From positions 1 through 64,000 of the forward strand of contig NZ_PYGA01000025.1 in NCBI RefSeq assembly GCF_003014485.1: 64,000 nucleotides of DNA, written 5' to 3'. The notes beneath the pieces were generated by a model. It was given only the letters and a program-made list of their open reading frames with translations, was not told the origin of the DNA and made no database searches. This DNA is from Murinocardiopsis flavida (GTDB lineage Bacteria; Actinomycetota; Actinomycetes; Streptosporangiales; Streptosporangiaceae). A program made the position numbers and the translations under genes. Of the stretch, positions 25,702 to 33,740 are shown one piece after another. The stretch's first letter is position 1. Every line of letters begins with the position of its first letter.

Positions 25702-26055
25702 ATGATGGCTAACATGGCACGAGCAGCGACGACGTCGGACGTCTTCAATGCGATCGCCGAGCCTCAGCGCCGGGAGATCCTGGTGCTGTTGCGGGCCGGT
25801 GAGCGGTCGGTGACCGAGTTGTCCCGGGAGATGGGGGTGTCCCAGCCGGGGGCGTCCAAGCACCTGCGGGTGCTCCGGGAGGTCGGGCTGGTGCGCGACC
25901 GCAAGGCAGGCAAGCAGCGCCTCTACGAGCTGGACGCCCGTGGGCTGCGAGCGGTCCATGAGTGGACCGGCGGGTTCGAGCGGTTCTGGAACGAGAGCTT
26001 CGACAGGCTGGACGCCTACGTGCAGGACCTGAAGCAGGCAAGGCAGGAGGAGTAG
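25702..26055 (+). CDS. ArsR/SmtB-family repressor
   Basis: 117 residues, winged HTH: VFNAIAEPQRREILVLLRAGERSVTELSREMGVSQPGASKHLRVLREVGLV. No metal-binding Cys pair is present, as in the non-metal ArsR proteins paired with SRPBCC genes. First ATG 25702; an in-frame ATG follows at once. An AT-rich stretch GTATTCCGATATGGGTATA just upstream is the probable promoter/operator. Three bases before the AHSA1-like gene, so one operon. Confidence 0.87.
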   Translation: MMANMARAATTSDVFNAIAEPQRREILVLLRAGERSVTELSREMGVSQPGASKHLRVLREVGLVRDRKAGKQRLYELDARGLRAVHEWTGGFERFWNESFDRLDAYVQDLKQARQEE

Positions 26056-26058
26056 CTG

Positions 26059-26565
26059 ATGAGTGAGACAGGACGAGGAGCGCCGGCGCAGTCCGCGACG
26101 GCCGACCGCGAGGTCGTGGTCTCCCGGGGCATCGACGCTCCACGAGAGCTGGTGTTCGAGGCGTTCACCGAAGTGCGGCACCTGTCGCAGTGGTGGGGGC
26201 CGGAGGGGTTCACCACGACCACGCGGTCCTTCGAGTTCCGCGTCGGCGGGGAGTGGGACTTCGTGATGCACGGACCGGACGGGACGGACTACCAGGAGTG
26301 GATCACCTGGACCGAGATCGCTCCGCCGGAACGGATCGCGATGCTCCACGGTGAGTCCCGCGATGACCCGAACGCCTTCGAGTCGGTCCTGAGGTTCGAG
26401 GCCGACGGTGCGGCGACCCGGATCGAAATGCGCGCGGTGTTCCCCACCAAGGAGCTGCGCGACGAGGCGGTCGAGAAGTACCACGCGATCGAGGCCGGAA
26501 AGCAGACCCTCGGCAACCTGGCTGCCTACGTCACCGCGAACGTCCGGAAGGGAGCGGAGGACTGA
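26059..26565 (+). CDS. SRPBCC-domain protein, AHSA1-like
   Basis: 168 residues. VSRGIDAPRELVFEAFTEVRHLSQWWGPEGFTTTT and VGGEWDFVMHGPDGTDY are the AHSA1/activator-of-Hsp90-homologue signature. In bacteria these proteins bind small hydrophobic ligands and sit behind ArsR repressors. Overlaps the next start by one base (TGATG). Confidence 0.87.
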   Translation: MSETGRGAPAQSATADREVVVSRGIDAPRELVFEAFTEVRHLSQWWGPEGFTTTTRSFEFRVGGEWDFVMHGPDGTDYQEWITWTEIAPPERIAMLHGESRDDPNAFESVLRFEADGAATRIEMRAVFPTKELRDEAVEKYHAIEAGKQTLGNLAAYVTANVRKGAED

Positions 26566-27185
26566 TGGCCGGAAAGGTGTTCTTCAGCGTGTCGATGTCG
26601 CTGGACGGCTTCATCGCGCCCGAGTCCTCCGAAGAACTGATGAAGCGGCAGTGGATGGAACTTCAGCGGTGGGTCTTCCCGCTGCGGTTCTTCCGGGAGA
26701 ACCTGAAGCTCGGCGGGGGCGGCGAGGAGGGGCGCGACAACGACATCGTTCGGGAGACGTTCGAGCGCACCGGCGCGAGCGTGATGGGCAAGCGCATGTT
26801 CGACGCGGGCGAGCAGATGTGGCCGGAGGAGGCGCCGTTCCACACGCCGGTCTTTGTCGTGACGCACACCAAGCGCGACCCCTGGGAGCGGCCGGGCGGG
26901 ACCGCGTTCCACTTCGTCAACGACGGCATCGAGTCCGCGCTCGACCAGGCCCGCGAGGCGGCCGGTGATCGCGACGTCCGCATCGCGGGCGGTGGCGCAA
27001 CGATCCTGGAGTACGTGAACGCCGGCCTGGTCGACGAGTTCACGATCGCGCTCTCACCCGTGCTGTTCGGCTCCGGAATCCGCCTGTTCGAGGGCGTGGA
27101 CGCGGGCCGCGTGGCCCTGGAACAGATCCGCGCGGAGCCGACACAGCGGGTGACCCACCTGACCTACGCAGTCCGAGAGCGGTAG
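26565..27185 (+). CDS. Dihydrofolate reductase-family protein (RibD C-terminal domain)
   Basis: 206 residues. VFFSVSMSLDGFIAP at the N-terminus, GKRMFDAGEQMW, and DVRIAGGGATILEYVNAGLVDEFTIALSPVLFGSGIRLFEG are diagnostic of the RibD-C/YyaP reductase family. NADPH-dependent reduction is likely; the substrate is unknown. Last gene of the ArsR-AHSA1-RibD operon. Confidence 0.87.
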   Translation: MAGKVFFSVSMSLDGFIAPESSEELMKRQWMELQRWVFPLRFFRENLKLGGGGEEGRDNDIVRETFERTGASVMGKRMFDAGEQMWPEEAPFHTPVFVVTHTKRDPWERPGGTAFHFVNDGIESALDQAREAAGDRDVRIAGGGATILEYVNAGLVDEFTIALSPVLFGSGIRLFEGVDAGRVALEQIRAEPTQRVTHLTYAVRER

Positions 27186-27212
27186 CCGCACGGAGGACAC
27201 CACGCGGCGGGC

Positions 27213-27264
27213 CCACCGACGGTCCTCCTACCAGGACGACCACCCCACCTGGGAGGATCGGTGG
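27213..27264. terminator. Imperfect hairpin after the RibD-like gene
   Basis: CCACCGACGGTCCTCC near 27213 can pair imperfectly with GGGAGGATCGGTGG ending at 27264. It follows the operon by 28 bases and marks the left border of the lower-GC island. Confidence 0.35.
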
Positions 27265-27352
27265 CCCCGGGCCACTCGGCGCCTATTAGGCCGCAACTAC
27301 ACCCTAGATCGTTAGGAGCCCCCAATGAGCTCCCACCGGATCCGATCAAGGC

Positions 27353-27382
27353 ATTACATACGATCTTTGCAGCCCGTACGAT
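27353..27382 (+). promoter_or_regulatory. Candidate promoter of the DUF6879/STAND gene unit
   Basis: ATTACA (27353-27358) and TACGAT (27377-27382) with 18-bp spacing, in an unusually AT-rich segment (27340-27410) for this window. It lies 36 bases before the small-protein start. Both hexamers match consensus at 4 of 6 positions. Confidence 0.35.
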
Positions 27383-27418
27383 ATTCACGACGCGTGTGAA
27401 TCGAAGATGGGTGGCGAG

Positions 27419-27688
27419 ATGGAACGTCCTTGGGAGGCCGATCCGTCGGCGAAATTCGCGAAGCGATTGGGGAAATCAGCTGAGGAGTTGGGGGATTCAA
27501 AGGGCAGAGACGGGTGTCCGGACATCTGGCGCCTCGATAACGGTGATATTGCCGTAATTGGAAGAGATCTTACCGATAGCTATAATTCACGTCTCCCGGA
27601 GAACGTTCAAATTTCTCCAGATGAACGGTTGGTCGTCATTCCGGGAAATATGCTCACCGCTGCGAAGCCGGATATCGCCGATGAGTGA
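27419..27688 (+). CDS. Small protein found upstream of DUF6879 genes
   Basis: 89 residues: MERPWEADPSAKFAKRLGKSAEELG, GCPDIWRLDNGDIAVIGRDLT, VVIPGNMLTAAKPDI. I recognise this as a small actinobacterial family that travels with DUF6879 and Scr1-type genes, with no assigned function. The second ATG is preferred over 27407 because relatives begin at the equivalent Met. Overlaps DUF6879 by eight bases. Confidence 0.65.
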   Translation: MERPWEADPSAKFAKRLGKSAEELGDSKGRDGCPDIWRLDNGDIAVIGRDLTDSYNSRLPENVQISPDERLVVIPGNMLTAAKPDIADE

Positions 27689-28307
27689 CCGCCTCGTCCT
27701 GGATCTTCCTCCCTCGATGGGAAGACGACTTGCCCTGGACGACTACCGCCGCGACTTTCGGAAGCGAGATGGGGAGGTCGTCGACCGTCCCTCGTGGAAG
27801 TTTGAGCGGCGACAGTACTTCTATGAGAAAGGTGATCCCAGTCGAGAGGCGTTTCGACTAGGGAAATGGCGTGAGTCATTGAGGCTTCTCGATGCGGAAC
27901 GGGATGAACTGCGTGTCTCGGCGCTAGAGGATGAAAAACGTGGACACCTCTTCCATCGGGTGCGTGTTGTGCAGGAACCACTAACACCGTATTTGCAGTG
28001 GGAGTTGCATGCCCTGCGTGTGCAGGAAGAATGTGGGCACCCGATTCGCGTAATCCAGGCAGAGGACCTGGGCCCATGGGAGAGGTTCCAGCTCTTGCCC
28101 GAGGTCGTGGTCCTCGGCGGCCGAACACTCTACGAGGTGGTCTACACGGAGTCCGGGGTCCTGGACGGGGGAATCCGGTTCACTGACTCCGACCTTGCCA
28201 AGCGGTGGGAATCCTTCATCAAGGATCTCTTCGTGGCAGGCGAGGACGTGATCTCCTACACGGACCGCCGTGTAGTCGAACTCCCCGCGCCGCTGGCCGG
28301 AGAATAG
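27681..28307 (+). CDS. DUF6879-family protein
   Basis: 208 residues. Core SWKFERRQYFYEKGDPSREAFRLGKWRESLRLLDAERDEL, RVRVVQEPLTPYLQWELHALRVQEECGHPIRVI, YEVVYTESGVLDGGIRFTD. The family is common in Streptomyces and relatives beside XRE/DUF397 genes; the function is unknown and no catalytic motif is obvious. Overlaps the small protein by eight bases and lies 13 bases before the STAND gene, so the three form one unit. GC content is lower than in surrounding catabolic genes. Confidence 0.75.
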   Translation: MSDRLVLDLPPSMGRRLALDDYRRDFRKRDGEVVDRPSWKFERRQYFYEKGDPSREAFRLGKWRESLRLLDAERDELRVSALEDEKRGHLFHRVRVVQEPLTPYLQWELHALRVQEECGHPIRVIQAEDLGPWERFQLLPEVVVLGGRTLYEVVYTESGVLDGGIRFTDSDLAKRWESFIKDLFVAGEDVISYTDRRVVELPAPLAGE

Positions 28308-28320
28308 GTGAGCAGCGAGG

Positions 28321-30717
28321 ATGCGGAGTGGTGACGAGGACCGGAACAATGGATCGCATTCCGAGCTGTCGGGGTCGTCGCGCGATGTAGTCCAAGCCGG
28401 GAACGTCAGGGGTGGAGTCCACTTCCACGCGCACGAGCAGCGTGGAGCAGGCGAGTTCGGGCCTCCCCGACCTCAGCAGCTCCCGCGGGATGTGCGGGGT
28501 TTTGTCAACCGCTCCCAGGAATTGGACGGACTCAACGCGATCCTGGCGAGCGCAGAAGCCGATCACCACGCCGTGTCCCTCTGCGTGATCGCCGGGACCG
28601 CGGGCGCCGGTAAGACGGCATTGGCATTGCACTGGGCGCATCTGGTGCAGGACCGGTTCGCGGACGGGCAGCTTTATGTCAACCTGCGCGGTTATGACCC
28701 AGGGGAACCGGTCGCGGCTGGCGATGCCCTGAACCGGTTCATCATCGCCTTGGGTGTTCCCGTTCAAGCGATCCCACAGGATACCGAGGCCGCTGCCGCG
28801 CTCTACCGCTCGCTGCTGGCCGAGCGAAGCATGTTGATCCTGTTGGACAATGCCGCAGCGGTCACCCAGGTTCGCCCTCTACTGCCGGGAAACTCCGACT
28901 GCCTGGTCATCGTGACCAGTCGCGGCCGGATGTCCGGTCTCGCGGTCCACGATGGAGCGCACCGTCTCACCCTTGGGGTTCTGCCCGAAGCGGAGGCGGT
29001 CGCGCTCCTACGTGCCGTCATCGCCGGGTATCGGCCTGAGGATGACGCGGACGCGCTGGCCGAGTTGGCCCGCCTGTGTGCGCGATTGCCCTTGGCCCTG
29101 TGTATCGCAGCGGAGCGTGCCGTGACACGACCGCATATGCGGCTGGCCGAACTGATCAGCGACCTGAAGGACGAGTCGGCACTCTGGGAGGCGTTGAGCA
29201 CGGATGACGAGGAGGCCGACGCGGTCCGGTCAGTGTTCGCCTGGTCCTATCGGGCGTTGCAGCCGGCGGCCGCACGCCTGTTTCGGCTGCTCGGCCTGCA
29301 TCCGGGGCCCGAGTTCGGCATTGGTGCGGCTGCCGCCCTGGCGGGCACGAGTGTGCGACGGGTGCGACAACTGCTGGACGTACTGGTCGGAGCCTTTGTC
29401 CTGGAGCAGACCGCACCCGACCGGTATGAATTCCATGACCTGCTGCGTGTTTTTGCCGCAGAGCAAGCTCAGCATGAAGAATCCGCTGGTCAGCGGGATT
29501 TGGCGACGCGTCGCATGCTCGATTGGTATCTACATACCGCCGACTCCGCACAAAGCTGGATCGAACCTGCTGAAGACCACCTGCCGCTCGACGTTCCGGC
29601 TGAAGCGGCTGCGCCATTGTCCTTCCCCGACTACGACCGCGCCGTGGATTGGGCTGAGCAAGAGCACGCCAATTTCCTCCCGGCGGTACGGGCTGCGGAG
29701 CAGGCCGGATTCGAACGGCACGCCTGGCTCCTGGCCGCAGTCCTTTGGAACGCACAGGCACCATCCGCTGTCGTCACCGACTGGCTTGAGATGGGGCGCA
29801 TCGGCCTGCGCGTCGCGCGCAGGATCGGCGACCGTGCCGCCGAAGCGAAATTACTGGAGAACCTCGGGTTCGGCCATGTCCAGATCCACCGGACTACGGA
29901 AGGACTCGACTACCAGTACGGAGCCTTGGAGATTTGGCAAGAGTTGGGCGAGCGTTCGGGCCAGGCCGCAGCCCTGAACGCCATCGGCCTTATCCACCTG
30001 CGGGTGAGGAGGCTGCACGACGCTGAGGTGTGCTTTGCCCAGGCGATCACGGCTTTCGGTGAACTCGGCGAGCGCCACTGGGAGGCAGTATCCGTCGCCA
30101 ACCTCGCCGAAGCACGGCACCAGGCGGGGCGTCTTCAGGAGGCCGAAGACTCGATCCGCAGGGCCATGGCTGCACATCGCGAGTTGGGAAGCAAGCGGAG
30201 TTTGGGAAACGCCTTGCGGATCGTCAGCGGGGTACACCTCGATCGGGGCGAACCGGACAAGGCCGCGAAGGCGGCGAACGATGCGCTGGAGATTGCCGCG
30301 GACCTTCGCGACCACGTGCTGGAAGGCCATTGGCTACTGGCGTTCGGAGATACTCAGCAGGCGCTCGGCCACTTCGACGAAGCCCTGATCGCCTACCAGC
30401 GGTCCGCCACACTTCAGCGTCGCCAAGGCGACCGCAGCCGTGAAGCACGTGCCTGGCAGGGGGCGGGCGAGGCGTACGGCCGACTGGGTCGCCTAAGCGA
30501 GGCGGCCGACTTCCACCGCAGGGCGGCCGCGGTGCAGCAGGAACTCGGCCACGCCTGGTACGAGGCTATGGCACTCGACGGGCTCGCGACCGTGGTGCGA
30601 GACGACCGTCCTGACGAAGCCCGCCGCCTCTGGAGCGAGGCGTTGAGGTTGCTCGCCGACTATGGCGACTCCCGCGCCGAGCAAGTACGCGAGCGCATTT
30701 CGGGCCAGCTGGCGTAG
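28321..30717 (+). CDS. NLR-like STAND NTPase: RHIM-like amyloid motif, NB-ARC, TPR repeats
   Basis: 798 residues. Residues 11-36 read SELSGSSRDVVQAGNVRGGV, a Gly-rich motif with VVQAG resembling the RHIM-like BASS3 amyloid signalling motif of bacterial NLRs. Then NB-ARC: Walker A GTAGAGKT (92-99), Walker B MLILLDNA (171-178), VIVTSR (196-201), RLPLAL (255-260, usually GLPLAL). A winged-helix region (LFRLLGLHPGPEFG) leads to at least six TPRs (about 480-780). Soluble, likely oligomerising sensor-type ATPase. No effector domain is fused, so an effector with a matching motif would have to be elsewhere. Linked to DUF6879. Confidence 0.85.
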   Translation: MRSGDEDRNNGSHSELSGSSRDVVQAGNVRGGVHFHAHEQRGAGEFGPPRPQQLPRDVRGFVNRSQELDGLNAILASAEADHHAVSLCVIAGTAGAGKTALALHWAHLVQDRFADGQLYVNLRGYDPGEPVAAGDALNRFIIALGVPVQAIPQDTEAAAALYRSLLAERSMLILLDNAAAVTQVRPLLPGNSDCLVIVTSRGRMSGLAVHDGAHRLTLGVLPEAEAVALLRAVIAGYRPEDDADALAELARLCARLPLALCIAAERAVTRPHMRLAELISDLKDESALWEALSTDDEEADAVRSVFAWSYRALQPAAARLFRLLGLHPGPEFGIGAAAALAGTSVRRVRQLLDVLVGAFVLEQTAPDRYEFHDLLRVFAAEQAQHEESAGQRDLATRRMLDWYLHTADSAQSWIEPAEDHLPLDVPAEAAAPLSFPDYDRAVDWAEQEHANFLPAVRAAEQAGFERHAWLLAAVLWNAQAPSAVVTDWLEMGRIGLRVARRIGDRAAEAKLLENLGFGHVQIHRTTEGLDYQYGALEIWQELGERSGQAAALNAIGLIHLRVRRLHDAEVCFAQAITAFGELGERHWEAVSVANLAEARHQAGRLQEAEDSIRRAMAAHRELGSKRSLGNALRIVSGVHLDRGEPDKAAKAANDALEIAADLRDHVLEGHWLLAFGDTQQALGHFDEALIAYQRSATLQRRQGDRSREARAWQGAGEAYGRLGRLSEAADFHRRAAAVQQELGHAWYEAMALDGLATVVRDDRPDEARRLWSEALRLLADYGDSRAEQVRERISGQLA

Positions 30718-30736
30718 ATCCGCCCGCATCCGTGAC

Positions 30737-30763
30737 GGCCGCCCCCGGGGACCGGGGGCGGCC
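30737..30763. terminator. 10-bp GC hairpin between STAND gene and convergent ORF
   Basis: GGCCGCCCCC (30737-30746), seven-base loop, GGGGGCGGCC (30754-30763), perfect pairing. It lies 19 bases after the STAND stop and 10 before the stop of the convergent ORF, so it can act in both directions. Confidence 0.75.
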
Positions 30764-30773
30764 AGGTGGCGAG

Positions 30774-31085
30774 TCAAATAGTGCCGACGATGACGGTATG
30801 CGTCTCCAGCACGACGGCTCCTTCGGGCAGCGGCGTCGTGTCGTCGGGGGTGATGGTCCGCACCCAGATGCTGGTGCCGCGGGAGTAGAGATCGTGGCGT
30901 TCTATGGACTCCCACAGGTCGTAGGGGAGGGCGGCAGCCGCGCACGCGCAATGCGGACCAAACCCGCCAGAGAGGGGCGAGCGCATGCCCGCGAAGCAAA
31001 GACCGCTGTCGTCCGGCTCACCGCCGTCGATGACCTGCACGATCGACACGGACAGACTGACGCCGTCGGGGATGGCCACACTCAT
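30774..31085 (-). CDS. Hypothetical protein, 103 residues
   Basis: Not recognised. MSVAIPDGVSLSVSIVQVID opens with beta-strand-like alternation; a middle part has GFGPHCACAAAALPYDLWESIERHDLY (two Cys, two His) and the end SIWVRTITPDDTTPLPEG, VVLETHTVIV is again strand-rich. GGAGG stands 8 bases before the ATG and the ORF ends at a hairpin, both supporting a real gene. It sits convergent to the STAND gene and divergent from the XRE gene, inside the conflict island. Confidence 0.6.
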   Translation of the reverse strand: MSVAIPDGVSLSVSIVQVIDGGEPDDSGLCFAGMRSPLSGGFGPHCACAAAALPYDLWESIERHDLYSRGTSIWVRTITPDDTTPLPEGAVVLETHTVIVGTI

Positions 31086-31273
31086 CGGGGAACCTCCAAT
31101 GTGCGAAGACGAAGTGCAGGACCGTTGTCACTCAAAGAATTAGGTGTCTGACTTGGCCTGCACAGAATCGATGATCCATCTACCGAAAGGAGAATTCCAG
31201 TCGTTCTACTGACCTGCGGGGATCTAGTCCATGGTGTAGACGTGAGTAGGGTCTCGGTGCTCTTATCTACTAT

Positions 31274-32086
31274 ATGAAAGGAAACTACGACCCCCAGCGG
31301 CGCAGGCTCGGCCTCCAAGTGCGACGACTGCGCGAACAAGCAGGTCTTTCCCAGGAGGAGCTATGCAAGCTGCTCCCGATCCAGGCGGGGATGCTGAGTG
31401 CGATCGAGAGGGGGACCCGAGGTGTGAAATCGGACTATGTCGATGCAATCGACCTGGCGCTCTCTACAGGCGGCAAACTCAGGCGACTGCTGGAGTCCAT
31501 GTCCTCCAGTGCGGGGACGCCATCATGGTTCAAGAACATCCTGGAGCTCGAACAGCAAGCGACGGAGTTCCGTGAGTACGATCCGCTGCTGATCCCCGGC
31601 CCCCTACAGTCAGCGGACTATGCGCGCACCATCCTTCGCGATGGCCGTCCGGATGACACCGATGACGAGATCGAAGCGCTCGTAGAGGCACGGATGCGCC
31701 GGAAGGACATTCTTTCCGGTGACCGACCGCCCATAATGCTCATCGTTCTGGACGAGATCGCGGTTCGCCGTCCGATCGGTGGAGACGGCGTCATGAAGGA
31801 CCAATTGGCAAGCCTGCTCGATATGGCCGCCGATGCGAGGACCGTGCTTCAGATCGTCCCGTTCTCGACTACGAGGCACCCGGGACTCTCTGGCGCCTTC
31901 CGCCTCATCATTGGTCCTGACGTCGGTGAAGTCGTCTACCTTGAGACCGCGCTGGGCGGTTCGGTGGTCGATGACGTCGATGCGACGGGGAGGTGCTCCC
32001 GTACCTTCGGTGACCTGCGGGGCGTAGCGTTGCCCCCGCAGCAGTCACGCGAACTGGTCGAAAAGGTCATTAGAGGAGGTTTTTGA
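31274..32086 (+). CDS. XRE-family regulator with DUF5753 (Scr1-type TA-like antitoxin)
   Basis: 270 residues. HTH_31/XRE domain RRLGLQVRRLREQAGLSQEELCKLLPIQAGMLSAIERGTRG (about 8-50), then DUF5753: FREYDPLLIPGPLQSADYARTIL, EARMRRKDIL, IVLDEIAVRRPIGG, LQIVPFSTTRHPGLSGAFRLI. This is the standard WhiJ/Scr1-like architecture of actinomycetes. No Shine-Dalgarno is seen at ATG 31274 and TACTAT abuts it, so the true start could be GTG 31319. Three-base spacing to DUF397 makes the classical pair. Confidence 0.87.
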   Translation: MKGNYDPQRRRLGLQVRRLREQAGLSQEELCKLLPIQAGMLSAIERGTRGVKSDYVDAIDLALSTGGKLRRLLESMSSSAGTPSWFKNILELEQQATEFREYDPLLIPGPLQSADYARTILRDGRPDDTDDEIEALVEARMRRKDILSGDRPPIMLIVLDEIAVRRPIGGDGVMKDQLASLLDMAADARTVLQIVPFSTTRHPGLSGAFRLIIGPDVGEVVYLETALGGSVVDDVDATGRCSRTFGDLRGVALPPQQSRELVEKVIRGGF

Positions 32087-32088
32087 AC

Positions 32089-32280
32089 ATGCGGTCTGAG
32101 ATTCACGCGTGGCGGAAGAGCAGCTATAGCAATGCGAGTGGTGGCCACTGCGTGGAGGTCGCAGAGCTTCCTGAGGGGGTGCTGGTGCGCGACTCACGCT
32201 TCCCTGCCGATGGGTGCCTGAGTTTCCCGACAGGGCAGTGGGCGGCCCTGCTGCGCGACGTCAAGGACGGGACGCTGTAG
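32089..32280 (+). CDS. DUF397 small protein (Scr1-linked)
   Basis: 63 residues: HAWRKSSYSNASGGHCVEVAEL, VLVRDSRFP, LSFPTGQWAALL, the complete DUF397 signature. ATG 32089 follows AGGAGG inside the end of the XRE gene; a TTG at 32083 is in frame but less likely. In Streptomyces the XRE/DUF397 pair behaves like a toxin-antitoxin-type or developmental regulatory module. Right end of the island. Confidence 0.88.
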   Translation: MRSEIHAWRKSSYSNASGGHCVEVAELPEGVLVRDSRFPADGCLSFPTGQWAALLRDVKDGTL

Positions 32281-32313
32281 CACCCTGACCTCTGCATCGC
32301 CCCGGGTGCGGGG

Positions 32314-32886
32314 TCAGTCGGGGCGGGGGAGGGGGGTGAAGCGGCCGTAGGTGTGGTGGAGGTAGAGGAGTGGGCGTTTGGACTCGTCTATCGATGTCTT
32401 GGCGACTCGGCCGACCACCAGCCAGTGGTCGGCGACCCGCACGGTGGTGTGGCGGTGGCAGACCAGGTGGGCGCTTGTTCCGGCGAGGATCGGCGGGCCG
32501 TTCCAATCGGTGGTCCACCGTGTCGGCGGGGCGAAGCGGTCGATCCCCTGGGTGGCGAACCGCGTGGCGAGGTCGCCCTGGTCGTCGGCGAGCAGGTGGA
32601 CGGCGAAGCGGTCCGCCCGCCGCATCCGAACCCAGGTCGATGACGTGTCGGCGACGTAGAACGAGACCAGCGGCGGGTCGGCGCTCACGCTCGTGAACGA
32701 CGTCGCCGTGAGGCCGACGGGCCGCCCGTCGACCAGCGCGGTGACCGCCGTGACCCCTGCGGCGTGCCGACTGAGCGTCTGCCGGAACCGGGCGGAGTCG
32801 ACCTGCCCGGCGTCCGGATCGGTGGAACCGGCCGCGGAGCCGTTCACGGTCCTGTCCTGGTGCTCGGTGGCGTTGGCTGCGGTCAC
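32314..32886 (-). CDS. Flavin reductase-like protein (FMN-binding split barrel)
   Basis: 190 residues. FRQTLSRHAAGVTAVTALVDGRPVGLTATSFTSVSADPPLVSFYV is the flavin_reductase_like core (GLTATSFxSVSxDPPL). It supplies FMNH2 to two-component monooxygenases. GTG start at 32884-32886 behind GGAGGG. Co-oriented with the FMN reductase and SsuD-like gene, so likely part of sulfonate desulfonation. Confidence 0.87.
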   Translation of the reverse strand: MTAANATEHQDRTVNGSAAGSTDPDAGQVDSARFRQTLSRHAAGVTAVTALVDGRPVGLTATSFTSVSADPPLVSFYVADTSSTWVRMRRADRFAVHLLADDQGDLATRFATQGIDRFAPPTRWTTDWNGPPILAGTSAHLVCHRHTTVRVADHWLVVGRVAKTSIDESKRPLLYLHHTYGRFTPLPRPD

Positions 32887-33027
32887 GGTGATTCCCTCCG
32901 GACTTTCGTTGGCGGGTCGTCGGCGCCGGGTCAGCGCGCAGCGGCATCGTGGTCCATTGGGACGCGGGTCGCTGTTGGCGCCGACGTCGGCGGTCCAGTG
33001 CGGTGGGGGTCGCCGGTGTCGGTCGAA

Positions 33028-33555
33028 TCAGCGGGTGATGGCGCCCTGGTGCAGTGCAGTCCGGACGGCCGGGGCGACCGCGGCGGCCCACTCCTCGGCG
33101 ATCGCGGCCACTCGGGGCAGGTCGGACTCTGGCAGGGCGAGGCCCGGCGAGGGGACGAGCGCGCCGAGTTCCACCAGCAGCGGGCGCAGGTGCACCTCGA
33201 CGGCGAGTGTGTGCGCCGGCGAGCCGACGACCAGCAGCGGCAGGGCGACGGTGCCCGCGAGCCCGCCGGTGCCGATCTGGTCGAGGAACACCTTGAGGAG
33301 CCCGGTGTAGGTGGCCTTGTAGGTGGGGCTGGCGACGACCAGTACGCGGGCCGCCAGCACCCGCTCCAGCGCGTGGGCGGCGTCGGGATGGCGCTCCCCC
33401 GGCTGGAGGAGTACCGGGGCGAGTTCGGCCAGTTCGATCACGTCGGCCTCGCCCGCGGTGCCGACCTCGGCGGCGACCGCGCGGGCCGCGGTGCGCGCGG
33501 CGGCGGACGTTCGGGAGTGGGCGCGGGGGTTGCCGACGACGACGGTGATGCTCAT
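33028..33555 (-). CDS. NADPH-dependent FMN reductase (SsuE/MsuE-like)
   Basis: 175 residues, flavodoxin-like. TVVVGNPRAHSRTS phosphate loop at the N-terminus, then LVVASPTYKATYTGLLKVFLDQI, the hallmark of SsuE-type reductases. Provides reduced FMN for the downstream-named monooxygenase. Two reductases of different folds (this and 32314-32886) flank one monooxygenase, which is redundant. Confidence 0.85.
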   Translation of the reverse strand: MSITVVVGNPRAHSRTSAAARTAARAVAAEVGTAGEADVIELAELAPVLLQPGERHPDAAHALERVLAARVLVVASPTYKATYTGLLKVFLDQIGTGGLAGTVALPLLVVGSPAHTLAVEVHLRPLLVELGALVPSPGLALPESDLPRVAAIAEEWAAAVAPAVRTALHQGAITR

Positions 33556-33591
33556 CGGGTGCGGTCCTGTTCATTGTGGTGGGCTTGTCGC

Positions 33592-33740
33592 GGGCTCAGA
33601 GTTGCGCTGAGCCGCGCGGGGCGAGCGGTGCGGGCGGTGCGCGGGCATCGTCGGCGGTGTGGGCTCAGAGCCGCGCGAGGGCGAGCGGTGCGGGTGGGCG
33701 CGTGGGCATCCATCGTCGGCGGTGTGGACTCAGAGCCGGG
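33592..33740. repeat. Degenerate ~65-bp tandem repeats copying the 3' end of ssuD
   Basis: GGGCTCAGAG...GGGCATCGTCGGCGGTGT occurs at about 33592-33660 and 33661-33725, and a third partial copy (GGACTCAGAGCCGGGCGG) contains the ssuD stop at 33730. Each unit carries CTCAGAGCCG, i.e. the last codons and stop of ssuD on the other strand, so the gene's tail has been tandemly duplicated into the intergenic space. Confidence 0.7.
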
